Positions 32,896 through 41,887 of a stretch of DNA of 64,000 nucleotides are shown here, piece by piece. The stretch is taken from the NCBI GenBank assembly GCA_900769565.1, contig CAAGHC010000030.1:1-64000 (forward strand), read 5' to 3'. This DNA comes from Clostridia bacterium. GTDB taxonomy: Bacteria; Bacillota; Clostridia; Christensenellales; Borkfalkiaceae. How positions within the stretch are numbered: the first letter of the stretch is position 1; each line of letters starts with the position of its first letter. The notes under the pieces are model-generated. The model was not told where the DNA came from. It ran no database searches and saw only the letters and a list, made by a program, of their open reading frames with translations. The translations under genes were made by a program, and so were the position numbers.

Positions 32896-33501
32896 TTACT
32901 GTGGTAATAGTGTTTTTGAATATACGCACCCGCAATAGTTCTGCCGATAAAGGTTTAGTTCCCTTGATAGTTCTATTGAACGCGCGTACCCGTTTTTCTT
33001 CTTAAAATCGCTTGGTAAGAATTTAACGCCCACGCTTTCGCCAACCGATTTCCCTATAACGTTTAATCTTTCCACGTCTTTTAACGGGCTTACGGTCAAA
33101 CTTGTGGTAAAATATTCAAACCCGTTCGCTTTAGCATAGTCAGCACATTTTTTTAGTCTTAAGGAAAAACACTTTTTGCACCTAGCCCCACCTTCTTTCT
33201 CATTTTCAAGCCCGTGCGCAATCGATAAAAAATCTTCGCTCAAGTAATCTTCTAGTATTAGTGGAACGGCAAACCATTCGCATAGTTTTTTCTGTTCGTT
33301 CGCTCGAAGAGAATATTCTTCCCTACTATCCATGTTAGGGTTGTAAAAATAAACGGTAAGGTCAAAATGCTCTTTTAGTCTTTCAATACACGAAGACGAG
33401 CAGGGCGCACAACAAGCGTGCAATAACAATTTAGGTTTTTGCCCCGTTTTTTTAAGGTCTGATATTACCTTTTCCATTTCTCGATTATAATTTATATTCA
33501 A
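32896..33501 (-). CDS. queH: Epoxyqueuosine reductase QueH
   Basis: A 201-residue enzyme of the last step of queuosine synthesis in tRNA, reducing epoxyqueuosine to queuosine; QueH is the non-cobalamin replacement of QueG. The Cys motifs that bind the iron-sulfur cluster and a second metal are present: HACCAPCSS near the N-terminus, ARCKKCFSLRL in the middle and YRQNYCGC near the C-terminus. It follows the peptidase S51 gene by three bases. Other queuosine genes are not in the window. Confidence 0.93.
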   Translation of the reverse strand: MNINYNREMEKVISDLKKTGQKPKLLLHACCAPCSSSCIERLKEHFDLTVYFYNPNMDSREEYSLRANEQKKLCEWFAVPLILEDYLSEDFLSIAHGLENEKEGGARCKKCFSLRLKKCADYAKANGFEYFTTSLTVSPLKDVERLNVIGKSVGESVGVKFLPSDFKKKNGYARSIELSRELNLYRQNYCGCVYSKTLLPQ

Positions 33502-33504
33502 CGC

Positions 33505-34203
33505 TTAAATTTCCTTTTTTATAATCTCGTCGCCATTCTTTTGCACTATAAACGCCTTTCCGCCTGCCGATATTGAACGTGTTAGTTTACCATCAACAAA
33601 CTCAATAGCGCAGTCGTTTTCGATAGCGTATGCACTACTAAAATCACTCTTCTTAAACGCCTTTATAAAATCAGGCTCACGCTCGTTAAAGTGTGGGCAC
33701 ATAAGCCCGTCTAAAATGCCTAATCCTCTCTTTAGAACGTAGTCTGCGCTCTGTCCACGCATTATCTCGTAATCGGTGTACATATCCTTAAACCAACAAA
33801 TTGCACCAGCAGAAAGTCCGCAAATAATTTTGCCTTGTTCGTAAGCGGAAATTAGCATTTTATCAACGCCCGTTTCCTTCCATTTATCAAGCATGAACAC
33901 AGTATCGCCACCACCGATATAAATGCAGTCAGCCATTTCTATTTTGCCCTTAATCTTTTCCACCGACATCTCGCCGTAAACCATGAGCGCCACTTCTGCT
34001 TTAATATCAAACACCGAAGTATAGGTTTTTCTAAAACTGTTAAAGTAAGGCATGCTATCGTGTGAAGCCGTACCTATAAAAAGTGCGTTCGCACGCCTTT
34101 CGCCTGCATGCGCTTTTGCTAGTTCTGCGACGTAACGGTCAATTTCTAAAGTGGTTTTATTCCGTATTTCACCACCGCCGATTGCTATAATTCTCTTTTC
34201 CAT
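33505..34203 (-). CDS. Peptidase S51-family protein
   Basis: A 232-residue protein of the dipeptidase E/cyanophycinase-like family. IGGGEI opens the chain, IGGGDTVFML is the conserved substrate-side loop, and the nucleophile Ser lies in ICGLSAGAICW; His in CPHFNER completes the probable triad. The family removes Asp-containing dipeptides or has related roles; the substrate here is unknown. It lies between cpsB-like and queH genes in one unit. Confidence 0.88.
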   Translation of the reverse strand: MEKRIIAIGGGEIRNKTTLEIDRYVAELAKAHAGERRANALFIGTASHDSMPYFNSFRKTYTSVFDIKAEVALMVYGEMSVEKIKGKIEMADCIYIGGGDTVFMLDKWKETGVDKMLISAYEQGKIICGLSAGAICWFKDMYTDYEIMRGQSADYVLKRGLGILDGLMCPHFNEREPDFIKAFKKSDFSSAYAIENDCAIEFVDGKLTRSISAGGKAFIVQKNGDEIIKKEI

Positions 34204-34239
34204 TTTTCTCCGTTTCTGTTAAAAAGGTCAGACCAAAGT

Positions 34240-34935
34240 CTAACCTTTTATAATTTTTTGTGCATTTAAATTAAATACTTTTTCGGCAACGTCAGCACCG
34301 AATTTTTTCTCTATTTTTTTATAAGACGACTGCATTTCGTTTTCCCTAAACGAGTGAAAATCACTAGCAACGAAATCAACGAGTCCAGCCTTAAACAGTT
34401 TTTTTACGAAACGCTTGTAAGGACGATTTTTCTTCCCTACTATCGAACTTGCGTTTACTTGCACGTAACCACCCGTTTGCCTAATCTCACTAGCAAGTTT
34501 TTGGTCTGCGTAACCGTACCTTTCAAAGTGGGCAACGATAGGCTCGTACCCTTCCCTTTTGAATTCGTAAACGACTTCTGCAATATCAACGTACGTACCA
34601 AAACTAAATTCTAAAAGTACGTACTTAGAGTCGGCAAGTGTCAAAAGTTCCCCGTTGAGCAAACGTCTTTTCGTGTCTTGGTCGTAATAAATTTCTTGAC
34701 CCAAATAAAGATTAACTTGTATTCCAGCATCAAGCACGGCACTCTTAAACTTTTCAAACTCTTTTTTAAGACCTGATTCTTCCATATTATAGCCAAACCT
34801 ATAATGTGGCGTAATTATTACGTCTGTAATACCCTGCTTAACTTCTTCCGAAAGCATCTTAAGCGACTGCTCTAAACTAGCGCTTCCGTCGTCAACCGAC
34901 GGCAAAAGATGCGTGTGTATATCAATCATAGCCAT
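34240..34935 (-). CDS. PHP-family tyrosine-protein phosphatase, CpsB/YwqE type
   Basis: A 231-residue metal-dependent phosphatase of the PHP fold. Metal ligands are in DIHTHLLPSVDDGS, ITPHYRFG, VAHFERYG and ASDFHSF. It pairs with the kinase gene just upstream, whose C-terminal tyrosines are its natural substrate. ATG 34935 is taken, with GTGGA upstream; an in-frame ATG at 35022 lies inside the kinase gene. The PHP fold is shared with HisK histidinol-phosphatases, but the CpsB motifs and the kinase partner argue for a protein phosphatase. Confidence 0.88.
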   Translation of the reverse strand: MAMIDIHTHLLPSVDDGSASLEQSLKMLSEEVKQGITDVIITPHYRFGYNMEESGLKKEFEKFKSAVLDAGIQVNLYLGQEIYYDQDTKRRLLNGELLTLADSKYVLLEFSFGTYVDIAEVVYEFKREGYEPIVAHFERYGYADQKLASEIRQTGGYVQVNASSIVGKKNRPYKRFVKKLFKAGLVDFVASDFHSFRENEMQSSYKKIEKKFGADVAEKVFNLNAQKIIKG

Positions 34936-34948
34936 TTTATTTTTTCCA

Positions 34949-35674
34949 CTATTCGTCTTTTTCACTAGACGCATAATAATAAACGTCGTTAAATCTGCCT
35001 TCTCTATCCTTTTTTCTATCATACATAGTAAATACCGTACCTAGGATATTAGCATCGTTCTTTCTCAATTCGTTAATAGCATCTGCTACTTGCGATTTAG
35101 TGGTCAGCGCATACGCCACCATGAACAAAACGCCGTCTGAAACTTTAGAAATATGTATATAATCTGAAACCAAAAGCACGGGTGCACAGTCAAGTAAAAC
35201 GTAGTCATAACGTGAACGAAGTTCTTCTATCATCTTCTTGAACTTTTCAGAAACAAATACTAACGACGCATTGTAAACTTCTGCACCCCTAGTAACAACG
35301 TCAACGTTCTTGTATTCGCTAGTCTTAATAATGCTATCAAGCGAAACTTCGTCTAGAACGTACTCTGCAATACCAGTATCTTTAGAAAGATTAAACAATC
35401 TATGGATTCTAGGCGCTCTAAAGTCAAGGTCAACCACCACTACCTTTTTATCTGTAAGCCCTAAACTTACCGCAAGGTTAGAAATTACCGTAGTTTTACC
35501 TTCGTTCATAATCGAAGACTCAACTTGTATAACCTTGTTCTTGCCGTCGGCATTCATATAGAGTATGTTATCTTTAAGTCTATTATAACCTTCTAAACGA
35601 CGAGAATCAGAAGACTTTCCAACAATAATTTTACCCTGGTTGTTTTTCTTTAATTTTTTCTTAAATAAACACAT
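34949..35674 (-). CDS. Bacterial tyrosine kinase, CpsD/YwqD type
   Basis: A 241-residue cytoplasmic BY-kinase that usually controls polysaccharide synthesis. The Walker A position reads SSIMNEGKTT, without the usual Pro-Gly-Glu loop but with Gly-Lys-Thr kept; Walker A' is VVVDLDFRAPRIH and Walker B is YVLLDCAPVLL. The C-terminus has the Tyr cluster DVYYYASSEKDE. The membrane activator (CpsC/YwqC, Wzz domain) normally encoded next door is missing; a lipoprotein gene stands there instead. No glycosyltransferase gene is near. Confidence 0.88.
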   Translation of the reverse strand: MCLFKKKLKKNNQGKIIVGKSSDSRRLEGYNRLKDNILYMNADGKNKVIQVESSIMNEGKTTVISNLAVSLGLTDKKVVVVDLDFRAPRIHRLFNLSKDTGIAEYVLDEVSLDSIIKTSEYKNVDVVTRGAEVYNASLVFVSEKFKKMIEELRSRYDYVLLDCAPVLLVSDYIHISKVSDGVLFMVAYALTTKSQVADAINELRKNDANILGTVFTMYDRKKDREGRFNDVYYYASSEKDE

Positions 35675-35716
35675 GTAATTTTCCCCTATTCTATATTATT
35701 ATTTTGACGCGTGATA

Positions 35717-37642
35717 TCAATAAAAGCCCGTCCATATAGCATTATACTTTGCAATCAATACTATTACGCCACTTTCTTCTTCAAGACCTGGGAAGTTGGT
35801 TAAATTTACTACCATTCCCGACTCTACCATTTTAATTCTATCATCGTACTTATATACCCAACCAGAGAAATAATATTCGTTAACGTTTTCAGGCGTGGGC
35901 GTAGGAATATTCGGAAGTCTATCACCGATGTTAAGTATATGGTCTTCTATTTCCGTTTTACCGTCAATCGTTCCCCTTATTACCGTACCGTCCTTTCTAG
36001 TATAAGAAAGTTCAAGCCTTATCGCCACCTTTTCAAGCGTGTATTCGCATTTAGCCGTTAACGTTATTATGCCGTTAGTTGCCGTCGGGAACTCGCTTGC
36101 ATTAACTACCGTGTTGCTAGTTATCTTGCGACCTGACCCGTCGTACCAACCGATAAACTTATAATTTGTACCTACGGGCTTGGCCTCGGGTAGTCCACCG
36201 ATTAAATTATCTTGATAAACAATCCTGTCTTCAACGGTTGAACTGCCGTTAACAGTCACTTGCGAGCCGGGTGCGTTTAGAACAAACTTAATAGTGTACG
36301 CTCTTTCCCACATTGCCTTTGCCACAAGTATATCGTTAGGTGTCGTAGGCGTGTAGTCTACTGCCCAAACGTCGTCTTTATTCCATAGCACGTCAAAAGT
36401 GGAATTACCAACGCTACTATAATACCAACCTTTAAACCTATAACCAGAACGAGTTGGCGTTTCAAGTTCGCCTAACTTTTCGCCATAAGTTACGGTAATG
36501 GTGTTTATCGAGCCACCGGTCGTACCGTCGTTTTTATCTAATTTAAGGGTATAAGTTTTTGCTTGCCAATTAGCAACGTATTGCCTATTGCTTAGTGAAT
36601 CACTTGTAATTTCCAAGTCTTTAGTCGGCTCTTCAATACCCGTTCCCGTCCAGCCTAGGAATTTATAACCACTACGCGTGGGGTTAGGAATGGTAAAGGA
36701 CCCTGTATTTGCATTGTATTCTTGTGGGGGAATTTCAGTACCAAACGTTCCACCGCCCAAACTGTAAGTGATTGCAAAATCTTCCGTCCACCCTGCGATT
36801 AGCGTTAAGTCAGTATTGTAAGTCCATTTTTCACCACTCACAATCTTGCCATTATAATACCAACCAGTAAAACTATATCCGTCCTTTTCAGGCGTGGGGA
36901 ATTGATAGTTAGAACTATTAAAAGTTACTTGCACTACGCTATCAACGTTATCAGGCAACTGCCCACCGTTCGTATCAAGCGTTACGTTGTATTTTTTTGC
37001 CGTCCAAATCGCTCTAACCGTCGTATTCTCGGTAATGGTAGTTAGGTCTTTATCCCAAGTAAGGTCGTATCCCGTTTTAACGTATACGGGCGCAACGATT
37101 TCAGTCGCTTCACGAACGTATTGAATATTGTCGCCTTCCTTTTTAACACCACCGTTACCTTCAAACTTAACGGTGAATTTATTTTTAAGATAAACAGCCT
37201 TTACGGTTGCATCTACTACAATTTTACTTAAGTCGGTATCCCAACCGTCTTGCTCGTAACCCTCTTTAGCAAAACGCGGGGGTCTTAAGTCCTCTGCCTT
37301 AAGAACTGTTTGAACGGTTTCACCAGAAACAAGCGTACCGCCGTCCCCATCAAAAGTTACGGTAAAGGGTTGTTTTTCCCAAAGCGCTTCTACTATCGTA
37401 TTCTTCTTAATACTCTCTAATATCTCGTCCCAACCAGCAAAGGTGTAACCTGCCTTTTGATATACGGGTGGTTCAAGTTGGTCGGCAGAAGTTACCGTTT
37501 GTATTTCCACCCCCGAAACTAAAGTTCCACCGTTACCACTAAAAGTTACGGTGAACGATTTAGGTGCACAACCGACCATAGTAAACGTTGCGCCTAGGCA
37601 TAGTATAAAAGATAAAAGTATTGATAGAATTCTCTTTTTCAT
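35717..37642 (-). CDS. Lipoprotein with InlB-type repeats
   Basis: A 641-residue secreted protein. Signal peptide MKKRILSILLSFILCLG ends in lipobox MVGC, so it is lipid-anchored. The rest is about eight InlB B-type (Listeria-Bacteroides) beta repeats of 60-80 residues, each with a VTFxGNGG-like strand and a GYxFxGWY core; the last two are degenerate (LNAPGSQ, SYTRKDG). Such repeats form adhesive stalks. ATG 37642 has GGAGATTT upstream. A perfect sigma-A promoter drives it, and no terminator separates it from the kinase, phosphatase, S51 and queH genes that follow. Confidence 0.9.
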   Translation of the reverse strand: MKKRILSILLSFILCLGATFTMVGCAPKSFTVTFSGNGGTLVSGVEIQTVTSADQLEPPVYQKAGYTFAGWDEILESIKKNTIVEALWEKQPFTVTFDGDGGTLVSGETVQTVLKAEDLRPPRFAKEGYEQDGWDTDLSKIVVDATVKAVYLKNKFTVKFEGNGGVKKEGDNIQYVREATEIVAPVYVKTGYDLTWDKDLTTITENTTVRAIWTAKKYNVTLDTNGGQLPDNVDSVVQVTFNSSNYQFPTPEKDGYSFTGWYYNGKIVSGEKWTYNTDLTLIAGWTEDFAITYSLGGGTFGTEIPPQEYNANTGSFTIPNPTRSGYKFLGWTGTGIEEPTKDLEITSDSLSNRQYVANWQAKTYTLKLDKNDGTTGGSINTITVTYGEKLGELETPTRSGYRFKGWYYSSVGNSTFDVLWNKDDVWAVDYTPTTPNDILVAKAMWERAYTIKFVLNAPGSQVTVNGSSTVEDRIVYQDNLIGGLPEAKPVGTNYKFIGWYDGSGRKITSNTVVNASEFPTATNGIITLTAKCEYTLEKVAIRLELSYTRKDGTVIRGTIDGKTEIEDHILNIGDRLPNIPTPTPENVNEYYFSGWVYKYDDRIKMVESGMVVNLTNFPGLEEESGVIVLIAKYNAIWTGFY

Positions 37643-37700
37643 AAATCTCCAATCGACAATTTCACACAAGTCGACAATACACCATAGTAATACTTGTTAT

Positions 37701-37729
37701 ATTATATAACAAATTAATTAGCGTGTCAA
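37701..37729 (-). promoter_or_regulatory. Consensus sigma-A promoter of the InlB-repeat lipoprotein unit
   Basis: TTGACA (37724-37729), 17-bp spacer, TATAAT (37701-37706): perfect in both boxes. Confidence 0.92.
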
Positions 37730-37740
37730 TTAAAAAATGA

Positions 37741-37765
37741 AAAAACCGCCTTTATAGCGGTTTTG
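37741..37765 (-). terminator. Intrinsic terminator after the addAB unit
   Basis: AAAACCGC/GCGGTTTT with a seven-base loop; T-runs on both strands. It lies 22 bases after the membrane-protein stop. Confidence 0.88.
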
Positions 37766-37786
37766 GGTTTTATAGTTTTTTGCTAT

Positions 37787-38455
37787 TCATGCACCGTACT
37801 TGGACATAATTTTTAAAAGTGCGGATAGCCCGTCGTTAATTTTTTCTTTATTTTCCCTAGTAAAGCCCCCACGCTCGGCAGTAAGAATAGAATTTTCAAG
37901 TTCGCTAACCTGCCGTCTATCCGATACGGACAAGGGAAAACTTTCCATTCTTTCAATAACGTTTCTAACGTGCTTAAAATCAAGTTCGTAATCGGAAAAA
38001 GTCGCTTTTTCTTCTTGGTTTTCGGCTTTGGCATCGCGCTTTATCGTATTATACGACCTTGTAGGCAAAATTTCGCCTTCATTTAAGGTATCGTCGCTAG
38101 TATTTGCCCTTTTAATTTGTCCGTCGATAAATTTTATAAATTCTCGTGGGTTTTCGTTCTCTTGCTCTGTTGAACGTTCCTTTAACACAAAGGGCAACCA
38201 CACCAAACCCGTTCCCAAAAACAGCATTGTAAACGACAAGGAAAACTCAAGTAAAAGATTTAACGCCGTTTGCATTGCGATAAGCCCGATAAAAACGCAC
38301 GAATAGATTATCAATGCTACTTTCGCACCAACGTGCCGTACCACAAGGCAAAGTATAAGCAAACAGCCGATTAGTAAAACTTCAAAGCTTGCAAACAATC
38401 CAAACGCCCCGAATACACGCAAGTTAGATATTACAAATAAGTCGATATTAAACAT
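37787..38455 (-). CDS. Membrane protein of unknown function
   Basis: A 222-residue protein I do not recognise. Residues 1 to about 95 contain three hydrophobic segments (LFASFEVLLIGCLLILCLVV, VALIIYSCVFIGLIAM, FSLSFTMLFLGTGLVWLPF). The rest is cytosolic, charged and probably coiled (KHVRNVIERMESFPLSVSDR, QVSELENSI). It is the last gene of the addBA unit, 72 bp after addA. Confidence 0.7.
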   Translation of the reverse strand: MFNIDLFVISNLRVFGAFGLFASFEVLLIGCLLILCLVVRHVGAKVALIIYSCVFIGLIAMQTALNLLLEFSLSFTMLFLGTGLVWLPFVLKERSTEQENENPREFIKFIDGQIKRANTSDDTLNEGEILPTRSYNTIKRDAKAENQEEKATFSDYELDFKHVRNVIERMESFPLSVSDRRQVSELENSILTAERGGFTRENKEKINDGLSALLKIMSKYGA

Positions 38456-38527
38456 TAGCCACCCTTGAATATATTAACTCTTTAAGAGTAGCGTATAAAG
38501 TAATTATTTGTAGACGTTTGTCTTTTT

Positions 38528-41500
38528 TTAGGTTAATTTTACAATTTCACCCGTGAAAAGATTTACTATTATTTGCTCGCTAACGTGAGTTTTTAAAACC
38601 TTTTCCACAGCGTAAGAATAAAGTTCAAGTTGGGTTTTATACTTGGCTTTTAGCCCTGCTTGGTCTAGTGAGGAATATTTATAATCTATTATTTTCGCTT
38701 GATTATCCTTTATTGCAAGAAGGTCTATCACGCCTTGAATAAGCACGCCCTCGTCGGTGGTTTTATCAGGGAAAATAACGTTTGCGTTAACGTTACAAAT
38801 AAAACTCTTTTCCCTATAAAGCCTAAACCCGTTAAGGTCGGGAAAGTCTTTGCCGATAATCGCACGGTTAATTCTGTCTATATTGATTTTACCTATCTGT
38901 TCTTCGGTTAAAACGCCTTGACTAACGAGCGATTTTATTTGAACTTCGATAGGCTCGCCACTATTAAAATCGTAATACTCTAAAAGTTTATGCGCTATCG
39001 TTCCACGCTCGGTATCGGGTGAGGGTTCGTCGAATAAAACGTAGGTCAACGGCTGGTCGTCAAAGTTAAGATTAGTAGCGCTAGTAACGTTACTCTTTAA
39101 CGGCAAGGTCGTCTGCTCTAGATACGGATAAAGGTAGGCGAAGTTTTTGCTCATCTCGTCTTCCTTTTGCTTATCGCTTTCGCCTATTAAAACTTTTCTA
39201 GGCTCTTTCTTAATATCGCAAAGCCTTAAAGCGTTTTCGTCGTGCACGGTAACGGGTAACGAACTAGGCAAAAAATCCATAAAGTTATTAGCGCCGTCGA
39301 AAATCTCTTTTCTGTCGTCTTCTTTTGCTAAAAAGGTCAAATGCAACGAATACTTCGCTCTAGTGGTCGCAACGTAAAATAAACGCATTTCTTCCTTGAT
39401 TAGTTCTAGCCTTTGTTTTCGCCTTATAATTTCACGGAAGGGCGTGTCCGATTTGGTGCGGGTATCGTCGTCAAAACTCTTAACTGCAAAGCCGTATTCT
39501 CTGTCGGTTAAAATCTCTTTACGCTCGTCTTCTTTGTTGAAATCTTTTTCCAAACCGCACACGATAACCACGGGAAATTCTAGCCCTTTAGACATATGTA
39601 TCGTCATGGCCTTAACGGTATTTTCCGTAGCAAAATAAGACAACCCGAACGCTTCGGCACAATTTTCAATTTTATTTAAAAATTGCTTAATCGTCAAAAC
39701 TTTACCGTTAGATATTGATACGGAAACGAACCTTTGAATTCTTGCAATTTTATCGTTACCGTTACGGTCCGCTAAAAAATACGCATTTAAGTTTTTCTCG
39801 CTAATAACTCTCTTTAATATTCCGTTTGCGCCCGTAAAGTCTGCAAGCAAACGAATGCGTGCCATATACTCGTCAAACTCTTTAAGTTTTTTACAAAGCG
39901 GTGTATCGAAACTATCTATATAATACTTGTATGCGTAATAAAAGCCTTTACCATTTCTACCGAAAGCGTCTTCATATTTTATCGCAATTTCAAAAAGTTC
40001 TTCGTCAGTAACGTTACCTATCGGGCTTTTTAGCGTGCATGCAAGGGGTAAATCGTCCGAATAACAGTCTATAAGTTTTAATAAATTTACTAAAATTTTA
40101 GTTTCGGGAAAGTCTAAAACGTTAACCGACGCTTCACTAGAAACGGGTATACCGTGCGCAATCAATCCGCTAACTAATTCATTAACGAATTTGCTATTTC
40201 TATTACGGGTAAGCACGGCTATATCCCCGTAGGTAACCGGTTTCATTTCTTTTGTCTTTACGTCGTAGTATTGCTTTTGCAATTCTTCATCTATAATCTC
40301 GGTAATCAGCGATGCAGTAGTGTTAATCTCGCTTTTTTCTTGCAGTTGTTTTAGGTCGGTAAGGTCGTAAATTCTAGGCTTTTCGGGTTGTTTCTTTTCC
40401 TTTTCACCCATTTGCAAAAAGTGAATTTGCACTCTTCCAACAGCGTTTTCAGGGTATACCCCACCGTCTACAAGTTCAGATTTGCCCTTGTAGTCTTCAC
40501 CGTACACGCTACTCGTCATGCAATAATTAAAAATCTCGTTAACAACGTCTATAACGGCTTTAGAAGAACGGAAGTTTTCATTCAGTCTTACTACCGACTG
40601 ACCGTCGCCGTCCATAGTTTTTTCCTTTTTACTAAAAAAGTCCGAACTGCACCCACGGAAACCGTAGATGCTCTGCTTTACGTCGCCAACCATAAGCACG
40701 TTGTTTTTTTGGATTTTATTTATTAAGGCTTCTTGAACGCCGTTAGTGTCTTGATATTCGTCGACGAATATGTATTTATATTTTTCGCTTACCGAATTGC
40801 GAGTTTGCTCGTCGGATAAAACCTTAAGTGCAAAGTGTTCTAAATCGTTAAAGTCAAGCCCGTTTTCTTCTAGTTTTTCCACTTGATAAATTTCCCTAAA
40901 TTTAGTTATAACTTTTATCAAGTATTCACTATGTTCTCTTGCCGAGTTAAAGCGCTTGTAATATTCGCTTTTACTCTCACCGAATATTCTTTTAATATCC
41001 CCAGTTACTTGCTTAAATAAATCACGGGCATCTTTTAAATCTTTTTTATACTCTAAAAGTTCTTCTGAAACCTTTTCAAACTTGTTTAGATTATACTCGC
41101 CGTAATATTTTGCGCCCTCAAAAGCGTCGGGGGCATTTATAAAGGCTTGCATATCTAAAAATAATCTTTGGGCTAGGTCTACTGCCTTTGGTTTTTCAGC
41201 GTCCTCAAAAACTCGTTTAGCCATTTCAACCTTTTCAAGACCTTCTCTAAACGGCTCTTTAATTTCTAAAAGATAGTTTTCAAGTTGCTTGTTTGCGTTT
41301 TCTTCCGTGTAATAATTAAGGCATTCTACTAAAATCTTTTCGGGGTTTTCTTCAGAATTTATAAACTTATCAAGCCCTAGAATGAGTTCTTTAAGATTTT
41401 TATCACTTCTGCCGTAGGCATGCCTGTCAACTAGCGTTAAAAACCACTCTTCTTTGCTAGAATAAAATTCCCTAAACGCCTTATCTATGCTTTCATATTT

Positions 41501-41887
41501 AATTATTTTCGATTCACCCTCGTCTAAAACCTTAAAGTCGGGCGATACGCCTGCAACGAAAAAATAAGAGCGTATAAGTCGTGCACAAAAAGAGTGCAAG
41601 GTGGAAATATCGGCAGTTGCAAGGTCGACTAATTGAGAATTTAATTCGGTTTGACCTTCCGAGATTTTTTCGCACAGTTTTTCACGCAATTTTTCTTTCA
41701 TGTCAGTCGCAGCGCTCTCGGTAAAGGTTACCGCTAGAATATCGCTAACGCTCACGTTCTCTTGGCAAATTAGACGAATAAGCCTAGTAATCAAGGTATG
41801 CGTTTTTCCGCTACCTGCCGATGCGGACACTAATATATTGCCTTGAATATGGTTTACTACTTTTTCTTGGCTACTAGTTAGTCCCAT
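38528..41887 (-). CDS. addA: ATP-dependent helicase/nuclease subunit A
   Basis: A 1,119-residue UvrD-type helicase with a C-terminal RecB-like nuclease, the motor of the AddAB enzyme that resects double-strand breaks for recombination. Walker A is SASAGSGKTHTL near the N-terminus, motif II is VDEYQDTNG, motif III area RLNENFRSS, and the nuclease has GVIDLLAIKD and IIDYKYSS. ATG 41887 is chosen because AAGGTGA lies five bases upstream in the end of addB; a GTG three codons earlier is possible. It overlaps addB by 14 bases. Confidence 0.95.
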   Translation of the reverse strand: MGLTSSQEKVVNHIQGNILVSASAGSGKTHTLITRLIRLICQENVSVSDILAVTFTESAATDMKEKLREKLCEKISEGQTELNSQLVDLATADISTLHSFCARLIRSYFFVAGVSPDFKVLDEGESKIIKYESIDKAFREFYSSKEEWFLTLVDRHAYGRSDKNLKELILGLDKFINSEENPEKILVECLNYYTEENANKQLENYLLEIKEPFREGLEKVEMAKRVFEDAEKPKAVDLAQRLFLDMQAFINAPDAFEGAKYYGEYNLNKFEKVSEELLEYKKDLKDARDLFKQVTGDIKRIFGESKSEYYKRFNSAREHSEYLIKVITKFREIYQVEKLEENGLDFNDLEHFALKVLSDEQTRNSVSEKYKYIFVDEYQDTNGVQEALINKIQKNNVLMVGDVKQSIYGFRGCSSDFFSKKEKTMDGDGQSVVRLNENFRSSKAVIDVVNEIFNYCMTSSVYGEDYKGKSELVDGGVYPENAVGRVQIHFLQMGEKEKKQPEKPRIYDLTDLKQLQEKSEINTTASLITEIIDEELQKQYYDVKTKEMKPVTYGDIAVLTRNRNSKFVNELVSGLIAHGIPVSSEASVNVLDFPETKILVNLLKLIDCYSDDLPLACTLKSPIGNVTDEELFEIAIKYEDAFGRNGKGFYYAYKYYIDSFDTPLCKKLKEFDEYMARIRLLADFTGANGILKRVISEKNLNAYFLADRNGNDKIARIQRFVSVSISNGKVLTIKQFLNKIENCAEAFGLSYFATENTVKAMTIHMSKGLEFPVVIVCGLEKDFNKEDERKEILTDREYGFAVKSFDDDTRTKSDTPFREIIRRKQRLELIKEEMRLFYVATTRAKYSLHLTFLAKEDDRKEIFDGANNFMDFLPSSLPVTVHDENALRLCDIKKEPRKVLIGESDKQKEDEMSKNFAYLYPYLEQTTLPLKSNVTSATNLNFDDQPLTYVLFDEPSPDTERGTIAHKLLEYYDFNSGEPIEVQIKSLVSQGVLTEEQIGKINIDRINRAIIGKDFPDLNGFRLYREKSFICNVNANVIFPDKTTDEGVLIQGVIDLLAIKDNQAKIIDYKYSSLDQAGLKAKYKTQLELYSYAVEKVLKTHVSEQIIVNLFTGEIVKLT

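Noticed and set aside
34240..34935. The missing histidinol-phosphatase (PHP family)
   Set aside because: Motifs and the adjacent tyrosine kinase gene fit CpsB/YwqE better; it is far from the his operon.
35717..37642. DNA repeat array
   Set aside because: The similarity is at protein level (InlB-type repeats) and the DNA units have diverged.
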